The notes: generated from the letters alone by a model not told the origin. Shown: positions 1 to 8,847, numbered from the stretch's first letter. The stretch: DNA of 64,000 nucleotides from Nostocales cyanobacterium HT-58-2 (GCA_002163975.1 CP019636.1:5707501-5771500); one strand, 5' to 3'. Program-made: numbers and translations.

Positions 1-96
1 TAGAGGGGGATTGTTGACTCCGAGTATATTTTAGCGCAAAAGCCGTCCTAGAATGACGGGGCTTGTATCCCATTCTTTTGGTCAACTGATGTTCTC

Positions 97-1068
97 TCAG
101 TGGTGTGCAATGCCACTTCCACGTCGCCACGTTGCAGGAGGCATGCCTAAATGACGTTTGAATGCTCGGTTAAATGCGGCTTCTGACTCATACCCCACTT
201 GAGTGGCAATCTTTGCCATGCCTGCATCTGTACTTTTTAGCAAGTTCACCGCTAGCTGTAGCCGCCACTGCGTTAAATATTGCATGGGCGGCTGTCCCAA
301 CAGTTGAGTAAAGCGAGTTGCCAGTGTTGATCGCGAAACTCCTACCTGTTTTGCCAGCTCTGTTACCGTCCAGTGATGTTCAGGGCGAGCGTGTAGTAAC
401 TCCAATACCTGACCCACAATTGAGTCATTCAATGCAGCCAGCCAACCAAGCTGTTGTTCTGATATTTGCTGCATCTGGTTCCGGAGAATTTCCACGAACA
501 TTAACTCGGTTAACCGTGCTAGTAGACAACTGCTGCCCGGACGATTACTGAGCGTTTCTTGAATGATGTAGCGAACTCCAGTTTCTAACAGCGGAGAAGT
601 TGGCTCTGCAAAGACCGGAATATGCATCAGGAAGGGAAGGGTTCGCAGAAATGGATTGAACAACAGTTCGTCACACAACAAAAAGCCACAGACAAGCTGC
701 GTCAGCGCTCCATTTCCGCCATATTTCAGAACTGGCATATCTGACCAGGGTTGAGGAGGAAGGATATCTCCGACTGGAATCGGCGGTTTACCTGGTTGAT
801 CACTCAAAATATGAGAACTGCCATAGGGAAAAACAATAATGTCTCCTTCAGAGAGTTGTTTGCTTTCAGAGCATCCATCAATTTCTACCCAACAGGTTCC
901 CTCAGCAACAATGTGGAACGAGACAATTCGCCGTGAAGGTGCTTGCAGTAGCACTGCTAACTGAGCTGGCGGTGGCGTTTCAATACTCCAGGGAGCAAAG
1001 TACTCGGTACGAAACTGGACACCACCCGAAAGGCGAATCACTCGAAGCACATCAGAGAGAACATCCAT
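97..1068 (-). CDS. AraC family transcriptional regulator with cupin-like sensor domain
   Basis: Cytoplasmic DNA-binding regulator of 323 residues. The N-terminal half (about 10-150) resembles the cupin-type AraC-binding domain, with the GD(I)IVFPYGSSH stretch near residues 75-87. The C-terminal half carries the two helix-turn-helix units of AraC proteins: TVTELAKQVGVSRSTLATRF at 234-253 and a second from about 284 to 315 ending in the family signature around GYESEAAFNRAFKRHLGMPP. The start is an ATG. It is divergent from the acyl-CoA dehydrogenase gene across a gap of about 390 bp that holds an inverted repeat, so control of that neighbour is a reasonable inference. The ligand cannot be read from the sequence. 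Confidence 0.9.
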   Translation of the reverse strand: MDVLSDVLRVIRLSGGVQFRTEYFAPWSIETPPPAQLAVLLQAPSRRIVSFHIVAEGTCWVEIDGCSESKQLSEGDIIVFPYGSSHILSDQPGKPPIPVGDILPPQPWSDMPVLKYGGNGALTQLVCGFLLCDELLFNPFLRTLPFLMHIPVFAEPTSPLLETGVRYIIQETLSNRPGSSCLLARLTELMFVEILRNQMQQISEQQLGWLAALNDSIVGQVLELLHARPEHHWTVTELAKQVGVSRSTLATRFTQLLGQPPMQYLTQWRLQLAVNLLKSTDAGMAKIATQVGYESEAAFNRAFKRHLGMPPATWRRGSGIAHH

Positions 1069-1278
1069 AGCACTTTTAAGAATGTTTACAACCGTTCACT
1101 CAGTAAAGTGACATTTACTGGTCTGGCGTTTCAGTCAATAACTCCAGAGTCTTAGTCATTGCACATCCCGTTTTTATAGTCAAGTATAGAGTTACAGTGC
1201 ATTATTCTTCATTAAGTCGGTGTTAAAAACCACTAGCATCTGAAGGGACATCACACAACATTCAAACATTTTCAATTT

Positions 1279-1300
1279 AACTGTCCCCAAACCGACAGTT
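1279..1300. promoter_or_regulatory. Inverted repeat in the divergent intergenic region, possible operator
   Basis: The 1069-1456 gap between the AraC gene and the acyl-CoA dehydrogenase contains AACTGTC, 8 bp, then its exact reverse complement GACAGTT. A dyad of this size between a regulator and a divergent enzyme gene is a plausible protein-binding site. No convincing -35/-10 pair was seen near it, and many AraC sites are direct rather than inverted repeats, so the assignment is weak. Confidence 0.3.
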
Positions 1301-1456
1301 TCTCAATCATAAAGACGAGTGCAATCCTCGCCTAAAGTCGGCAATTGCATGGTTGTGGTCTGCACATTGTCTTTCATCAACTATTCCTTTTATCAACTAT
1401 TCAATTCAGTTTGCCGATATTTGACATCAATTCCTGTAACTCTAAAGGACAACACT

Positions 1457-2608
1457 ATGTTGGAATTACAAGCCCCTACAGCCCATTCACCTGTCCAATC
1501 CTGGATAGAACGTGCTAAAAACTTAGGTTCTCAATTTGCAGAACGTCGGACTGATGCAAACGAAAACGATCAATTTGTTGCTGAAAACTTTGCAGATTTG
1601 AAACAGCATGGATTTGTTTCGGCGGGTGTGCCTGCTGAGTTAGGCGGTGGAGGAGCAAGCTACATCGAAATGTCTGGAGTGCTGCGTGAGCTTGCCCATC
1701 ATTGCAGTTCCACTGCGCTTGCCTTTGCTATGCATACGCATCAAGTCATGATACCTGTATGGCGTTGGCGTCATCAAAATGCTCCTGTAGAGAGTTTGCT
1801 GCGACGAGTGGCAATGGAACAAATTATCCTCCTCAGTAGCGGTGGTTCTGATTGGTTACAAGGCTCTGGTACGGCAACTCGGGTCGAAGGTGGTTTTTAT
1901 ATTAACGGCTGTAAAGTTTTTGCTAGCGGTGCCCCTGCGGGTGATTTGCTCATGACTAGCGCTGTTTACGATGATCCAGAAGCTGGCTCCACTGTTTTGC
2001 ATTTTGCAATTCCTGTTCATGCTCAAGGAGTCAAGATTGATCCCGTTTGGCACGCAATGGGTATGCAGGGCACAGGCTCCCACAACATCCTATTATCGGA
2101 TGTATTTGTGCCTGATGCGGCTATCGCGCTGAGACGACCCCAGGGTAAGTGGCATCCTTTGTTTCACATCATTTCAATGTTGGCAATTCCACTGGTGTAT
2201 TCAGTGTATGTGGGTGTAGCAGAAGCTGCACGAGACTTAACGGTGCAGTTGATCCAGAAACGCCCAGAAAATAGCCACATCTGCTATCTGGTCGGCGGCA
2301 TCGAGAACGAATTGATGGCTGCAAAGTTAGCGCTACAACACATGATTACAGTGGCAGATACCAGTCAGCCTGGATTTGATACTACTAATCAAATTATGAT
2401 GGGTCGCACCCTAGCGGCACGTGCTGTGCTCAATGTGGTTGAACTGGCAATGGAAGCTACAGGGGGCACTGCCTTTTATCGTTCCTTGGGTTTAGAGCAA
2501 TTGTTCCGCGATGCTCAAGCTGTTCGTTATCACCCTTTACGGAAAGGTGAGCAACGCCGACTTGCAGGACAACTTGCCCTCAATTGGACAATCGAGGCAA
2601 AAGACTAA
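1457..2608 (+). CDS. Acyl-CoA dehydrogenase family flavoprotein
   Basis: A 383-residue member of the acyl-CoA dehydrogenase / DszC-like family. These FAD or FMN enzymes oxidise acyl-CoA thioesters or act as flavin-dependent monooxygenases. The helical N-terminal domain (GFVSAGVPAELGGGGASY), the middle beta domain (IILLSSGGSDW, then GTGSHNILLSDVFVPD) and the C-terminal helical domain with ATGGTAFYRSLGLEQLFRD, the family's C-terminal signature, are all present. The open frame runs back to 1319, but ATG at 1457 has AAAGGA 8 bp upstream and begins where homology should, so the shorter start is chosen. It is divergent from the AraC regulator. The substrate is unknown, since the family is too broad to assign one. 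Confidence 0.88.
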   Translation: MLELQAPTAHSPVQSWIERAKNLGSQFAERRTDANENDQFVAENFADLKQHGFVSAGVPAELGGGGASYIEMSGVLRELAHHCSSTALAFAMHTHQVMIPVWRWRHQNAPVESLLRRVAMEQIILLSSGGSDWLQGSGTATRVEGGFYINGCKVFASGAPAGDLLMTSAVYDDPEAGSTVLHFAIPVHAQGVKIDPVWHAMGMQGTGSHNILLSDVFVPDAAIALRRPQGKWHPLFHIISMLAIPLVYSVYVGVAEAARDLTVQLIQKRPENSHICYLVGGIENELMAAKLALQHMITVADTSQPGFDTTNQIMMGRTLAARAVLNVVELAMEATGGTAFYRSLGLEQLFRDAQAVRYHPLRKGEQRRLAGQLALNWTIEAKD

Positions 2609-2839
2609 CTTTCCCCCAACTCTTAACTTAATCAGCGATCGCTACCCTCCAGTACCAGACGAGCGACTTTACCGCGATCGCCTGTCTAGCACTGGAGAAT
2701 GATCGTCTAACCTGGGCAAGCGATTAAATTGAAATTCACATCCTCAAATATGGTAGTTAAATTGTCATCGATAGCGGAGGCAGATGAACTTATCACCGGA
2801 GTAAAAGTTTTTCAGAACACTAGCAAACTCATCCAGCAG

Positions 2840-3007
2840 CACAGGGCAATAACAAAGCAACACCGCGCAATCACAAAGCAACACTGCGCAACGACAAAGC
2901 AACACTACGCAACGACAAAGCAACACTGCGCAACGACAAAGCAACACCGCGCAATCACAAAGCAATACTACGCAATCACAAAGCAGCATTGCGCAATGAC
3001 AAAGCCG
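2840..3007 (+). repeat. 21-bp minisatellite, eight tandem copies
   Basis: Eight head-to-tail copies of a 21-bp unit of the form CAY-YRC-GCA-AYS-ACA-AAG-CAA. Because 21 is a multiple of three, a forward open frame (2729-3010) reads through it as heptapeptides such as HRAITKQ, HCATTKQ and HYATTKQ, and the opposite strand also stays open. Copies differ at a few third-position-like sites. The surrounding frame has no recognisable domain or good ribosome-binding site, so this is annotated as a repeat and not as a protein. Confidence 0.9.
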
Positions 3008-3203
3008 TGATTCGGAATCCTTACAACGAGTGTGTAAGCTGATTTTCTTTGGGGCACTCCAGGCAAAACCAACTGATGAAATTTACCGAATGATTTCTGC
3101 TGGAGTTTTGAATCTTAGTCCTGTTCAGACATATGCCTTTTCGCTGGATGCAGCTAATGAAGGGGTGACTAAAGCAGCAAAGGTCTTGACTAATACGTTA
3201 TAG
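3000..3203 (+). pseudogene. 3' remnant of a coding sequence, possibly a medium-chain dehydrogenase
   Basis: Directly after the minisatellite a frame stays open to the TAG at 3201 and reads LIFFGALQAKPTDEIYRMIS, then GVLNLSPVQTYAFSLDAANEGV. The pattern of a short hydrophobic strand, a GAL turn, an AGVL..PV..FSLDAA..G segment and a lysine-rich end resembles the C-terminus of zinc/quinone-type medium-chain dehydrogenases. No start codon with a ribosome-binding site or upstream domain exists, so this would be a truncated gene end. The family assignment is tentative. Confidence 0.25.
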
Positions 3204-3243
3204 TTCCATAACTTTACGATCAAATTGTCAGAGCCAGACAGCA

Positions 3244-3326
3244 GGCTAACAACGCAGTGGAGCGGACGGGAAGATCCTGCGCTTCGTTTAAATGTTATCT
3301 GCCGCCGCTCACTTTTGCCGTTAGAC
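3244..3326 (+). repeat. Integron-type attC recombination site
   Basis: The left outer box is GGCTAAC (3244-3250) and the right outer box GTTAGAC (3320-3326, fitting GTTRRRY). Inside, GTG(3257-3259), AGCGG(3261-3265) and CGG(3267-3269) pair with CAC(3310-3312), CCGCT(3305-3309) and CCG(3302-3304). This leaves G3260 and A3266 unpaired on the left arm. That arrangement of paired outer and inner boxes with extrahelical bases only on the left arm is the known architecture of attC sites folded for integrase recognition. The + strand is the conventional top strand, so a cassette would follow on the right. No integrase gene is in the window. Confidence 0.7.
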
Positions 3327-3409
3327 CTGAACAGCACGCGACCAGTACGCTTCAATCCATCTAGAATAGAGAGCTGTCAGCTCCCTTTTCTAACTAACAC
3401 GAGGTGGCT

Positions 3410-3937
3410 ATGGACAAGATTTTTTTCCCACGCGATCCGGATGAGATCAATAAACAATTCAAGGGAGGCATCGATCTCGGCCGAAACCTTCAATTCGTAA
3501 ATCTTCTAGAGAAGAGACAAGTCAAGCGAATCGTCCGGAGCAACGTGATTGTGATCGGTCCTCCGAGCAGGTCATGTGAACAGGTTGACCAATTCTTCTT
3601 GTACGGCTCGGGGATGACTGGCGAAAATGGGCAGGCAAAGATCTCCCTTTCGGACTACCTTTGCGATACGAATCTTAATATGCAAGGCGCTGAGCGCTTT
3701 AGTCTACGCGACTTGCCTTGGTTCCTGACGACTCCTGTTGCGATAAAACCGTGTTATCTCACGCACTCGGTCGAGTTAGTCGCAGCTCCCGTCCCACCTG
3801 GCGGAGCCTGGATTCCCGACGCTCCTGCCGACATTTTCATACAAGTTTATAGTTGGCTGCCGAATGGCGATCCAGCCCCATACACACAGTTCTCATGGCA
3901 TTGTTCTGCGAGTTACACTATACTTCGCAACCCGTAA
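3410..3937 (+). CDS. Orphan protein, probable integron gene cassette
   Basis: A 175-residue protein I do not recognise. ATG at 3410 is preceded by GAGG at 3401-3404, a good ribosome-binding distance, so it is preferred over the GTG at 3404. No signal peptide or membrane segment is evident. The sequence looks globular and beta-rich, with a C-terminal half rich in Pro and Trp (VPPGGAWIPDAPADIFIQVY, WLPNGDPAPYTQFSWHCS). It starts 84 bp after an attC site in the expected orientation, and its base composition looks more GC-rich than its neighbours, both as expected of a mobile cassette gene. No second attC was found downstream. Confidence 0.6.
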   Translation: MDKIFFPRDPDEINKQFKGGIDLGRNLQFVNLLEKRQVKRIVRSNVIVIGPPSRSCEQVDQFFLYGSGMTGENGQAKISLSDYLCDTNLNMQGAERFSLRDLPWFLTTPVAIKPCYLTHSVELVAAPVPPGGAWIPDAPADIFIQVYSWLPNGDPAPYTQFSWHCSASYTILRNP

Positions 3938-4453
3938 GCAATAGCCAAATGTAGGTGGGACCAGCGAGGGGAAAAAGGGGATATTCAAAATAACTGGTCT
4001 AAAAAAAGCGTTGTAACAGAGGGTATGACCCGCTCTGCTGGCTTCTCGTTAGTAGGCTTTATTTGTGTGTTTTAAAGTCCTCGCTGAACTAGAAGAGTTA
4101 AGGGAGATTGAGTGCAGATGTGAGATTTTTTGCCGTCTGTGGGTTTGTTCTGCACGAGTGCATCAGCCTACTCTAACCAAAGTCTTTTTGTAAAGTGTCC
4201 AGTTCGCAACCTCCATACAGCTGCTCAGCAAGATTCCAAATTCTTCAAAATCATACCTAAGACAGATGTATTGAAATATAAAATTGGCTAAAAATCCCCT
4301 GGTTACTTGTTGAGAGTTCAGTATTGTCTGATACTACAACAAGGTTTTTTGTTTGTATCGCGTTCTTCTCAAAACAGGGAGCTATGGGACTACGCGGTCG
4401 TATTCTAATGATGTAGAAATCCGTTTACTTAAGTCAAATAGAGTAGGTGTGAG
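3938..4453. other. Intergenic, no feature recognised
   Basis: About 516 bp without a credible gene. Only very short frames occur. I looked for a second attC site after the orphan cassette gene and did not find paired outer and inner boxes. The 3' half probably carries the promoter of the membrane-protein gene at 4454, but no clear -35/-10 pair was seen. Confidence 0.4.
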
Positions 4454-5533
4454 ATGAGAAAATTTAGATTACCCGTATGGTTTCCATACCCCACTTCTTG
4501 GTTAAATGCCTTAATATTATCGATATTTATGACTGGGTTGGTAGCCTTGATGAGGCGTAGTAACGGTTTGGACTCTTATTTGACTCAATGGTCAAACAAC
4601 CCAGAACTCTCTACCGTAGTGGTCATATTGTTATTCATATCACCAATACCTGCGATCGCTCTTTTTCATCACTTTTTAATCGGTCGCTTTATCCCCGCTA
4701 TTCCAGGAGAACGAACAAATAACATCAAAGGCTTTGTTCCTGGAATCATCAGTTGGTGGGAAAGTTTGTATAGCTGGCTTGTGTTTGTCCTCTCTACTTT
4801 GATTGCAATACTATTTTCTACTCCTTTTTTACCTCTATTTCAGCTCAACTACGAAAAAATTATTGACAGTTACAACCAACCTCATAAAAATTTGCAAGCA
4901 ATTTTTGCTATTTTCTGGATAATCAGCGCCGCGATTTTCTACCAAATAGAATATTTATTTAAGTACCGTCTGATTTTTGCTGATAGTTTTCATAGTGAGA
5001 CAGAAAACACATATGAAAGAATTGATGAAACAAAAAATGCAAAACTAGAAAAAAATCAGCCAAGTGAAGTCCCTGTTACGGAAATTCAAAAGAGTGAGCA
5101 AGTCTCCACGCAAAAGACAACAGTTGTTGACTTAATTGGAAAATATAGAAAGTTACCAAAAAGAATTTTTACATTGATTTTAATTTCTTTAATAAGTTTA
5201 TGGATATATTTGTTTACTAATTTGCCAGAGGTTAAACAGACTATATCATCTGCAAACATATCTCTGGAAAATTCATTAAAAACCAATCTTGCAAACACTC
5301 CTAAAGATGAGAATTTTGAACGAGCAATTGACAAAGCTAAAATTGCAGCACAACTAACAAAGACAGCCCAAACTCAAGATGAGTGGAAAATTGTTCTGAA
5401 TCGATGGGAACAAGCAATTAGACTTTTAGAACAGGTGCCAAGTTCTAGCCGAAATTATCCAATGGCGCAGCAAAAAATTATCCAGTATCAAATTCATCGG
5501 GAATTTGCTAGGCAAAATGCCACATTGAATTAG
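4454..5533 (+). CDS. Cyanobacterial multi-pass membrane protein of unknown function
   Basis: 359 residues. Four hydrophobic segments lie in the N-terminal half (about 17-33, 53-71, 105-127, 147-166), then a charged linker (about 180-235), a fifth membrane segment (about 240-258) and a soluble C-terminal tail. The tail ends in a motif with WKIVLNRWEQAIRLLEQVP followed by a QQKIIQYQ helix; similar tails recur in cyanobacterial membrane or TPR-like proteins, where they form a short helical hairpin. ATG with a purine-rich leader. Function unknown; no operon partner. Confidence 0.75.
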   Translation: MRKFRLPVWFPYPTSWLNALILSIFMTGLVALMRRSNGLDSYLTQWSNNPELSTVVVILLFISPIPAIALFHHFLIGRFIPAIPGERTNNIKGFVPGIISWWESLYSWLVFVLSTLIAILFSTPFLPLFQLNYEKIIDSYNQPHKNLQAIFAIFWIISAAIFYQIEYLFKYRLIFADSFHSETENTYERIDETKNAKLEKNQPSEVPVTEIQKSEQVSTQKTTVVDLIGKYRKLPKRIFTLILISLISLWIYLFTNLPEVKQTISSANISLENSLKTNLANTPKDENFERAIDKAKIAAQLTKTAQTQDEWKIVLNRWEQAIRLLEQVPSSSRNYPMAQQKIIQYQIHREFARQNATLN

Positions 5534-5598
5534 GCAATTTGAATTGCAAAATAATGATGACACCGAGGGAGTGCTGTTGGGCAACAGGACCAGCAAGC

Positions 5599-5631
5599 GC
5601 GATAAGCGGAGCTTAAGCCTTCGGCTATCGC
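5599..5631. repeat. Short palindromic intergenic repeat
   Basis: GCGATA at 5599-5604 and TATCGC at 5626-5631 bracket an inner AAGC/GCTT-type fold, giving a hairpin upstream of the aldo/keto reductase gene. The sequence type resembles dispersed palindromes common between cyanobacterial genes. No promoter role is evident. Confidence 0.5.
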
Positions 5632-6314
5632 ACTACCTCAAGTCGTCCTCCGCTAACATACAAAGAGAAAAGCAGATTTATTCCTCAAGCAAACTATGTC
5701 AGGAAACACCACGCGGCGTAACTTCCTCATCACGAGTGTTGCGGTTGCAGGCAGCATAGCAGGAGCATCTGCTTTGCAACAAAAAGCTGCCAACACTGCT
5801 ACACCACCAGCGACTATGCCAGAACGAGTGCTGGGACGTACAGGAGTGAAAGTGCCTATTTTCGGGTTAGGAGGAGCTGGTCAAACACCCCTCTCTTGGC
5901 AAGGAAGAGAGCGCGATGCTGTCGCAATTATCGAGAAAGCGCTTGGACTTGGCATTCGTTATTTTGATACTGCTGCTAGTTATGGGCCAAGTGAAGATTA
6001 TTTCGGGAAAGCACTACCATCCTATCGGTCAGAAATTTTTCTAACTAGTAAGACAGATAAAAGAGACCGTGATGGTGCATGGCGGGAATTAGAGAGAAGT
6101 CTCAAACGTCTGAACACAGACTATCTTGACTTGTGGCAATTGCATCACGTTTCTTTCCAAGAAGAACTCAACACCATTTTTAGTTCATCTGGTGCAATCA
6201 AAGCTTTAGAAGAGGCGATGCAGCAAAAACTCGTTCGGTTTGTTGGTATTACCGGACATCATGATCCACAGGTGATTGCAGAAGGATTGCGTCGTTTTCC
6301 CTTCCACACAACGC

Positions 6315-7586
6315 CTGAAGGGGTGACAAAGAAGCTACAAAGCAGATTGGATAAGAGACATAGCACGTAGACCCTTGTGAAAATAAGGTAATTTACTGGG
6401 CTTTAAGCGCATCAAATCATGAGCGAAATGAGCCCAAAATTCCATTGCTCCCACCCAAAGTAGACCATATAAACCAACCCAAAATGTACTATGTCGGCGA
6501 TGTAATCGGTGTAATTCCTTCAGACGACCAACATATTTTTGTAGTCCCATCTGGCGGGAGCGACGACCAGCATTAACAGCACAAGTATATGCGATAGCAA
6601 TTAATAAAATTAGTGCTATCAGACGTTGACCATCAGCAGAAGTAGATTCGAGATTATAGCCACCAGTCTTACAATCTTTAAACATCGCCTCGATGCCACT
6701 TCGTAGTTTGAATGCTTTCCTTGCTGATTCGAGACTATTTAGGTTAGTCAGTAAAAACCAGCCAGCAGGCTCAACTTTGCCACGATATTTACGCTTGTAA
6801 TATCCGGCTAAATTAAATTTAGTAAAACCTTTCTGTTTAGTTGCTTGAATACCTGTTAGGAAGAATGAGATACCAGGAATTAATCCCAAAGATTGTAACC
6901 GTTGATATGATTGATTTTCTTGTCGAATATATGTGCCTTGCTTTTGACGTAGCACAAAGTCAATTCCCTTGCTGTGTAACCAATTCGCCAGTTTGATGCT
7001 ATGAAATTCTCTATCACCCAGCACCAACATTCGATATCCTTTAAACAACCGCAGCAATGGTCGAATTAACTTTTTCTGCTCACCCAAATTGCTACATCCT
7101 CTTTTTGATAACAATAACCAGTAAACAGGTATTGCTCTTTTTTCTTCAATGAAACTGATGACAAACACATTTTGGTCACGCCATTGTGTTCTATCAATGG
7201 CAAATATCAGTTGTTTCTTTCCCAATATATCCCTGTTTTTTATCCATCTTTTGAGCAGGGGAAACCACAGATATTGAATTGATAATTGCGGCAGCAGTAA
7301 AAACCTTTGGATACTCCGTCGCCGACTTTCAAAAAGTATCGGTTGTGGAAATACAGATGAGAGCTTCTCAATCGTCACAGTTTTATGAAATTGCAATAGC
7401 ATAATCAAGATTGAGAGCATCTTGTACTGCGTCGGTGTCAGTACATTGGAAAAGCAGTTTTGATAGAATTTAGGTAACATTATCATTTGATAGGTCTTGT
7501 TGAGAATATCTGACCTATCTTTTTTTACCTTAAAACGGTCACACTCCCCTATTTTCTCGACTTCAGCCCTCTTGTCACCCCTTCAG
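6315..7586 (-). mobile_element. IS4-family-like insertion sequence, copy 1
   Basis: A 1272-bp element bounded by perfect 15-bp terminal inverted repeats CTGAAGGGGTGACAA. It carries one transposase gene on the minus strand. The flanks are CACAACGC on the left and CACAACAC on the right, an 8-bp target duplication with one mismatch that is silent in the interrupted gene. It has the same length and termini as the copy at 26964-28235 and encodes an identical transposase, so transposition was recent. Confidence 0.93.
6335..7486 (-). CDS. DDE transposase of IS copy 1
   Basis: 383 residues, apparently intact. The catalytic triad is D98 (AIDRTQW), D158 (LGDREFHS) and E266. E266 lies in F-x2-R-x3-E-x6-K (F259, R262, E266, K273), the IS4-family YREK signature with Phe in place of Tyr. 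The N-terminal region is helical and probably binds the terminal repeats. ATG at 7486 lies 2 bp from an 8-bp inverted repeat in the leader (7489-7519), which could shield the start from read-through translation. The protein is identical to that of copy 2. It would catalyse cut-and-paste movement of the element. Confidence 0.92.
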   Translation of the reverse strand: MIMLPKFYQNCFSNVLTPTQYKMLSILIMLLQFHKTVTIEKLSSVFPQPILFESRRRSIQRFLLLPQLSIQYLWFPLLKRWIKNRDILGKKQLIFAIDRTQWRDQNVFVISFIEEKRAIPVYWLLLSKRGCSNLGEQKKLIRPLLRLFKGYRMLVLGDREFHSIKLANWLHSKGIDFVLRQKQGTYIRQENQSYQRLQSLGLIPGISFFLTGIQATKQKGFTKFNLAGYYKRKYRGKVEPAGWFLLTNLNSLESARKAFKLRSGIEAMFKDCKTGGYNLESTSADGQRLIALILLIAIAYTCAVNAGRRSRQMGLQKYVGRLKELHRLHRRHSTFWVGLYGLLWVGAMEFWAHFAHDLMRLKPSKLPYFHKGLRAMSLIQSAL

Positions 7587-7954
7587 CACAACACTTATCC
7601 CTGTCAATGCTGCTGACAAATACCACCCGCGTCCATTCCTTCCAGTCGTTCTTCCGATAGCACAACAAAAAAATGTTGGCGTTATTGCTATGAAAGTACC
7701 TGCTTACGGTCGGTTGTTCAAACCAGGCGGATTGGATGGAATGCAGCAAGCTATGGGATACAGTTTGTCTCAACCTGGCGTTCATTGTTGTGTCATCGCG
7801 GCTGAAACGGTTAAGCAATTGGAAGAGAATGTGAATGTTGCTCGAGCTTTCCAACCTCTTAACAATAAGGCATTAGCTGCAATTGAGCAGCGTACTGCTG
7901 CAGTTTGGGAGGACGGCACGTTTTTCCGGGCTTGGACATGAAATTTTGCTCTTT

Positions 7955-8806
7955 TTAAAAGAAGCCAAGACTGTCTGCTGGCTTGCGACCAAACGTAAAA
8001 AAGATGGTGACATCGTTCCAAATCCCTTGCTCGGTTTTTAATACCTCTAGTTCTGCCTCAAATTCAACCTTGGCTTGTGCTAACTGCTCAGACGAAAGTT
8101 GCGACAAGGGATGTGGAAATTGTCCTGGTGCTGGATGCGAACTTCCAGTCCACATAGCTTTTGCTTGCTCCAAGCTAATATAACTCCCATACTGCTCAGG
8201 CTTGATTTCAATTGCCTCGAAGCCTGCTTGCTGGAGCAGATCATGGCACTTTTCAACTGTGCCTGTTGGTTTGCTAAACGCTAATGTAATGCCATACTTC
8301 TCAACGACTTTCTGCGCAACAACCCCTCCAACAAAAGCGGTTTCTGCAAATGCATGAAAGCCAATGATTCCACCTGGTTTAAGAAATCCATGCCAAAGGC
8401 GCAATGCGGCTGGAATATCTGCCATCCAAATTAGTGCAGACGAACACAAAATTCGGTCAAAACTATTGGCGGGAAAATTCAATGCTTCGGCATCCGCAAG
8501 CTGAAGTTCAACATTGCTAAGCCCCAATCCTGCAATCTTGCGCCTTGCCTGGTCAAGCATTCCACTTGAAATATCTACGCCGACAACACGACCTTCAGAC
8601 CCAACAATCTGAGCCGCTTCAATCACAACTATACCTGTTCCAGTTGCAATGTCCAAAATGTGCTGTCCAGGACCGATTTGTGCATAGTCAATGAGACGAT
8701 GAGCAATTTGAGAATGCCAATCGCTGTTATCATAGGTTTGACTTCTGCGGCTGTACAAATCCGCTATTTCCTGCTTGTAGTCATTTAACTCAAGTTGGTT
8801 AGTCAT
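7955..8806 (-). CDS. Class I SAM-dependent methyltransferase, UbiE-like
   Basis: 283 residues from ATG at 8806. The frame extends to a TTG at 8851 overlapping the lpxB stop, but the ATG is a better start. Motif I is LDIATGTGIVVIEAA, motif II VVGVDISSGMLDQARRK, followed by ADAEALNFPANSFDRILCSS and a GGIIGFHAF strand, the order of Methyltransf_11/UbiE-type enzymes. It lies 41 bp downstream of lpxB on the same strand and may be read from the lpx transcript, but nothing in it points to lipid A. The substrate is unknown. Its 3' end converges on the disrupted reductase gene. Confidence 0.85.
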   Translation of the reverse strand: MTNQLELNDYKQEIADLYSRRSQTYDNSDWHSQIAHRLIDYAQIGPGQHILDIATGTGIVVIEAAQIVGSEGRVVGVDISSGMLDQARRKIAGLGLSNVELQLADAEALNFPANSFDRILCSSALIWMADIPAALRLWHGFLKPGGIIGFHAFAETAFVGGVVAQKVVEKYGITLAFSKPTGTVEKCHDLLQQAGFEAIEIKPEQYGSYISLEQAKAMWTGSSHPAPGQFPHPLSQLSSEQLAQAKVEFEAELEVLKTEQGIWNDVTIFFTFGRKPADSLGFF

Positions 8807-8847
8807 CTCAGGTTTCTCTTGCCAATAGTTCTTGGAATTCAGAGCTA

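Larger units (their letters stand above)
5696..7941 (+). pseudogene. Tat-type aldo/keto reductase interrupted by an insertion sequence
   Basis: The 5' part (5696-6314) encodes a twin-arginine leader (TTRRNFLITSVAVAGSIAG), then an NADPH-dependent aldo/keto reductase fold: RVLGRTGVKVPIFGLGGAG, FDTAASYGPSE with the catalytic Asp and Tyr, the SKTDKRDRDGA strand with the catalytic Lys, and LDLWQLHHV with the His. The 3' part (7587-7941) continues as HTTLIPVNAADKYHP, then VGVIAMKVPAYGRL, to a TGA. Removing 6315-7586 plus one 8-bp duplicate leaves 966 bp, exactly 322 codons, so the intact gene encoded 321 residues. As it stands the frame enters the IS and stops at 6370, so the product lacks its C-terminal third and is probably inactive. 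Confidence 0.9.

Noticed and set aside
2729-3010. 93-codon forward frame across the 21-bp repeats as a protein of heptapeptide repeats
   Set aside because: No ribosome-binding site, no domain, and the opposite strand is equally open; this is expected of a 21-bp array.
3225-3500. Forward open frame overlapping the attC site
   Set aside because: It spans the attC fold and the start of the cassette gene in another frame, without a good start signal.
3938-4080. Second attC site behind the orphan cassette gene
   Set aside because: TAAC and GTTAG strings occur, but no paired inner boxes could be found.
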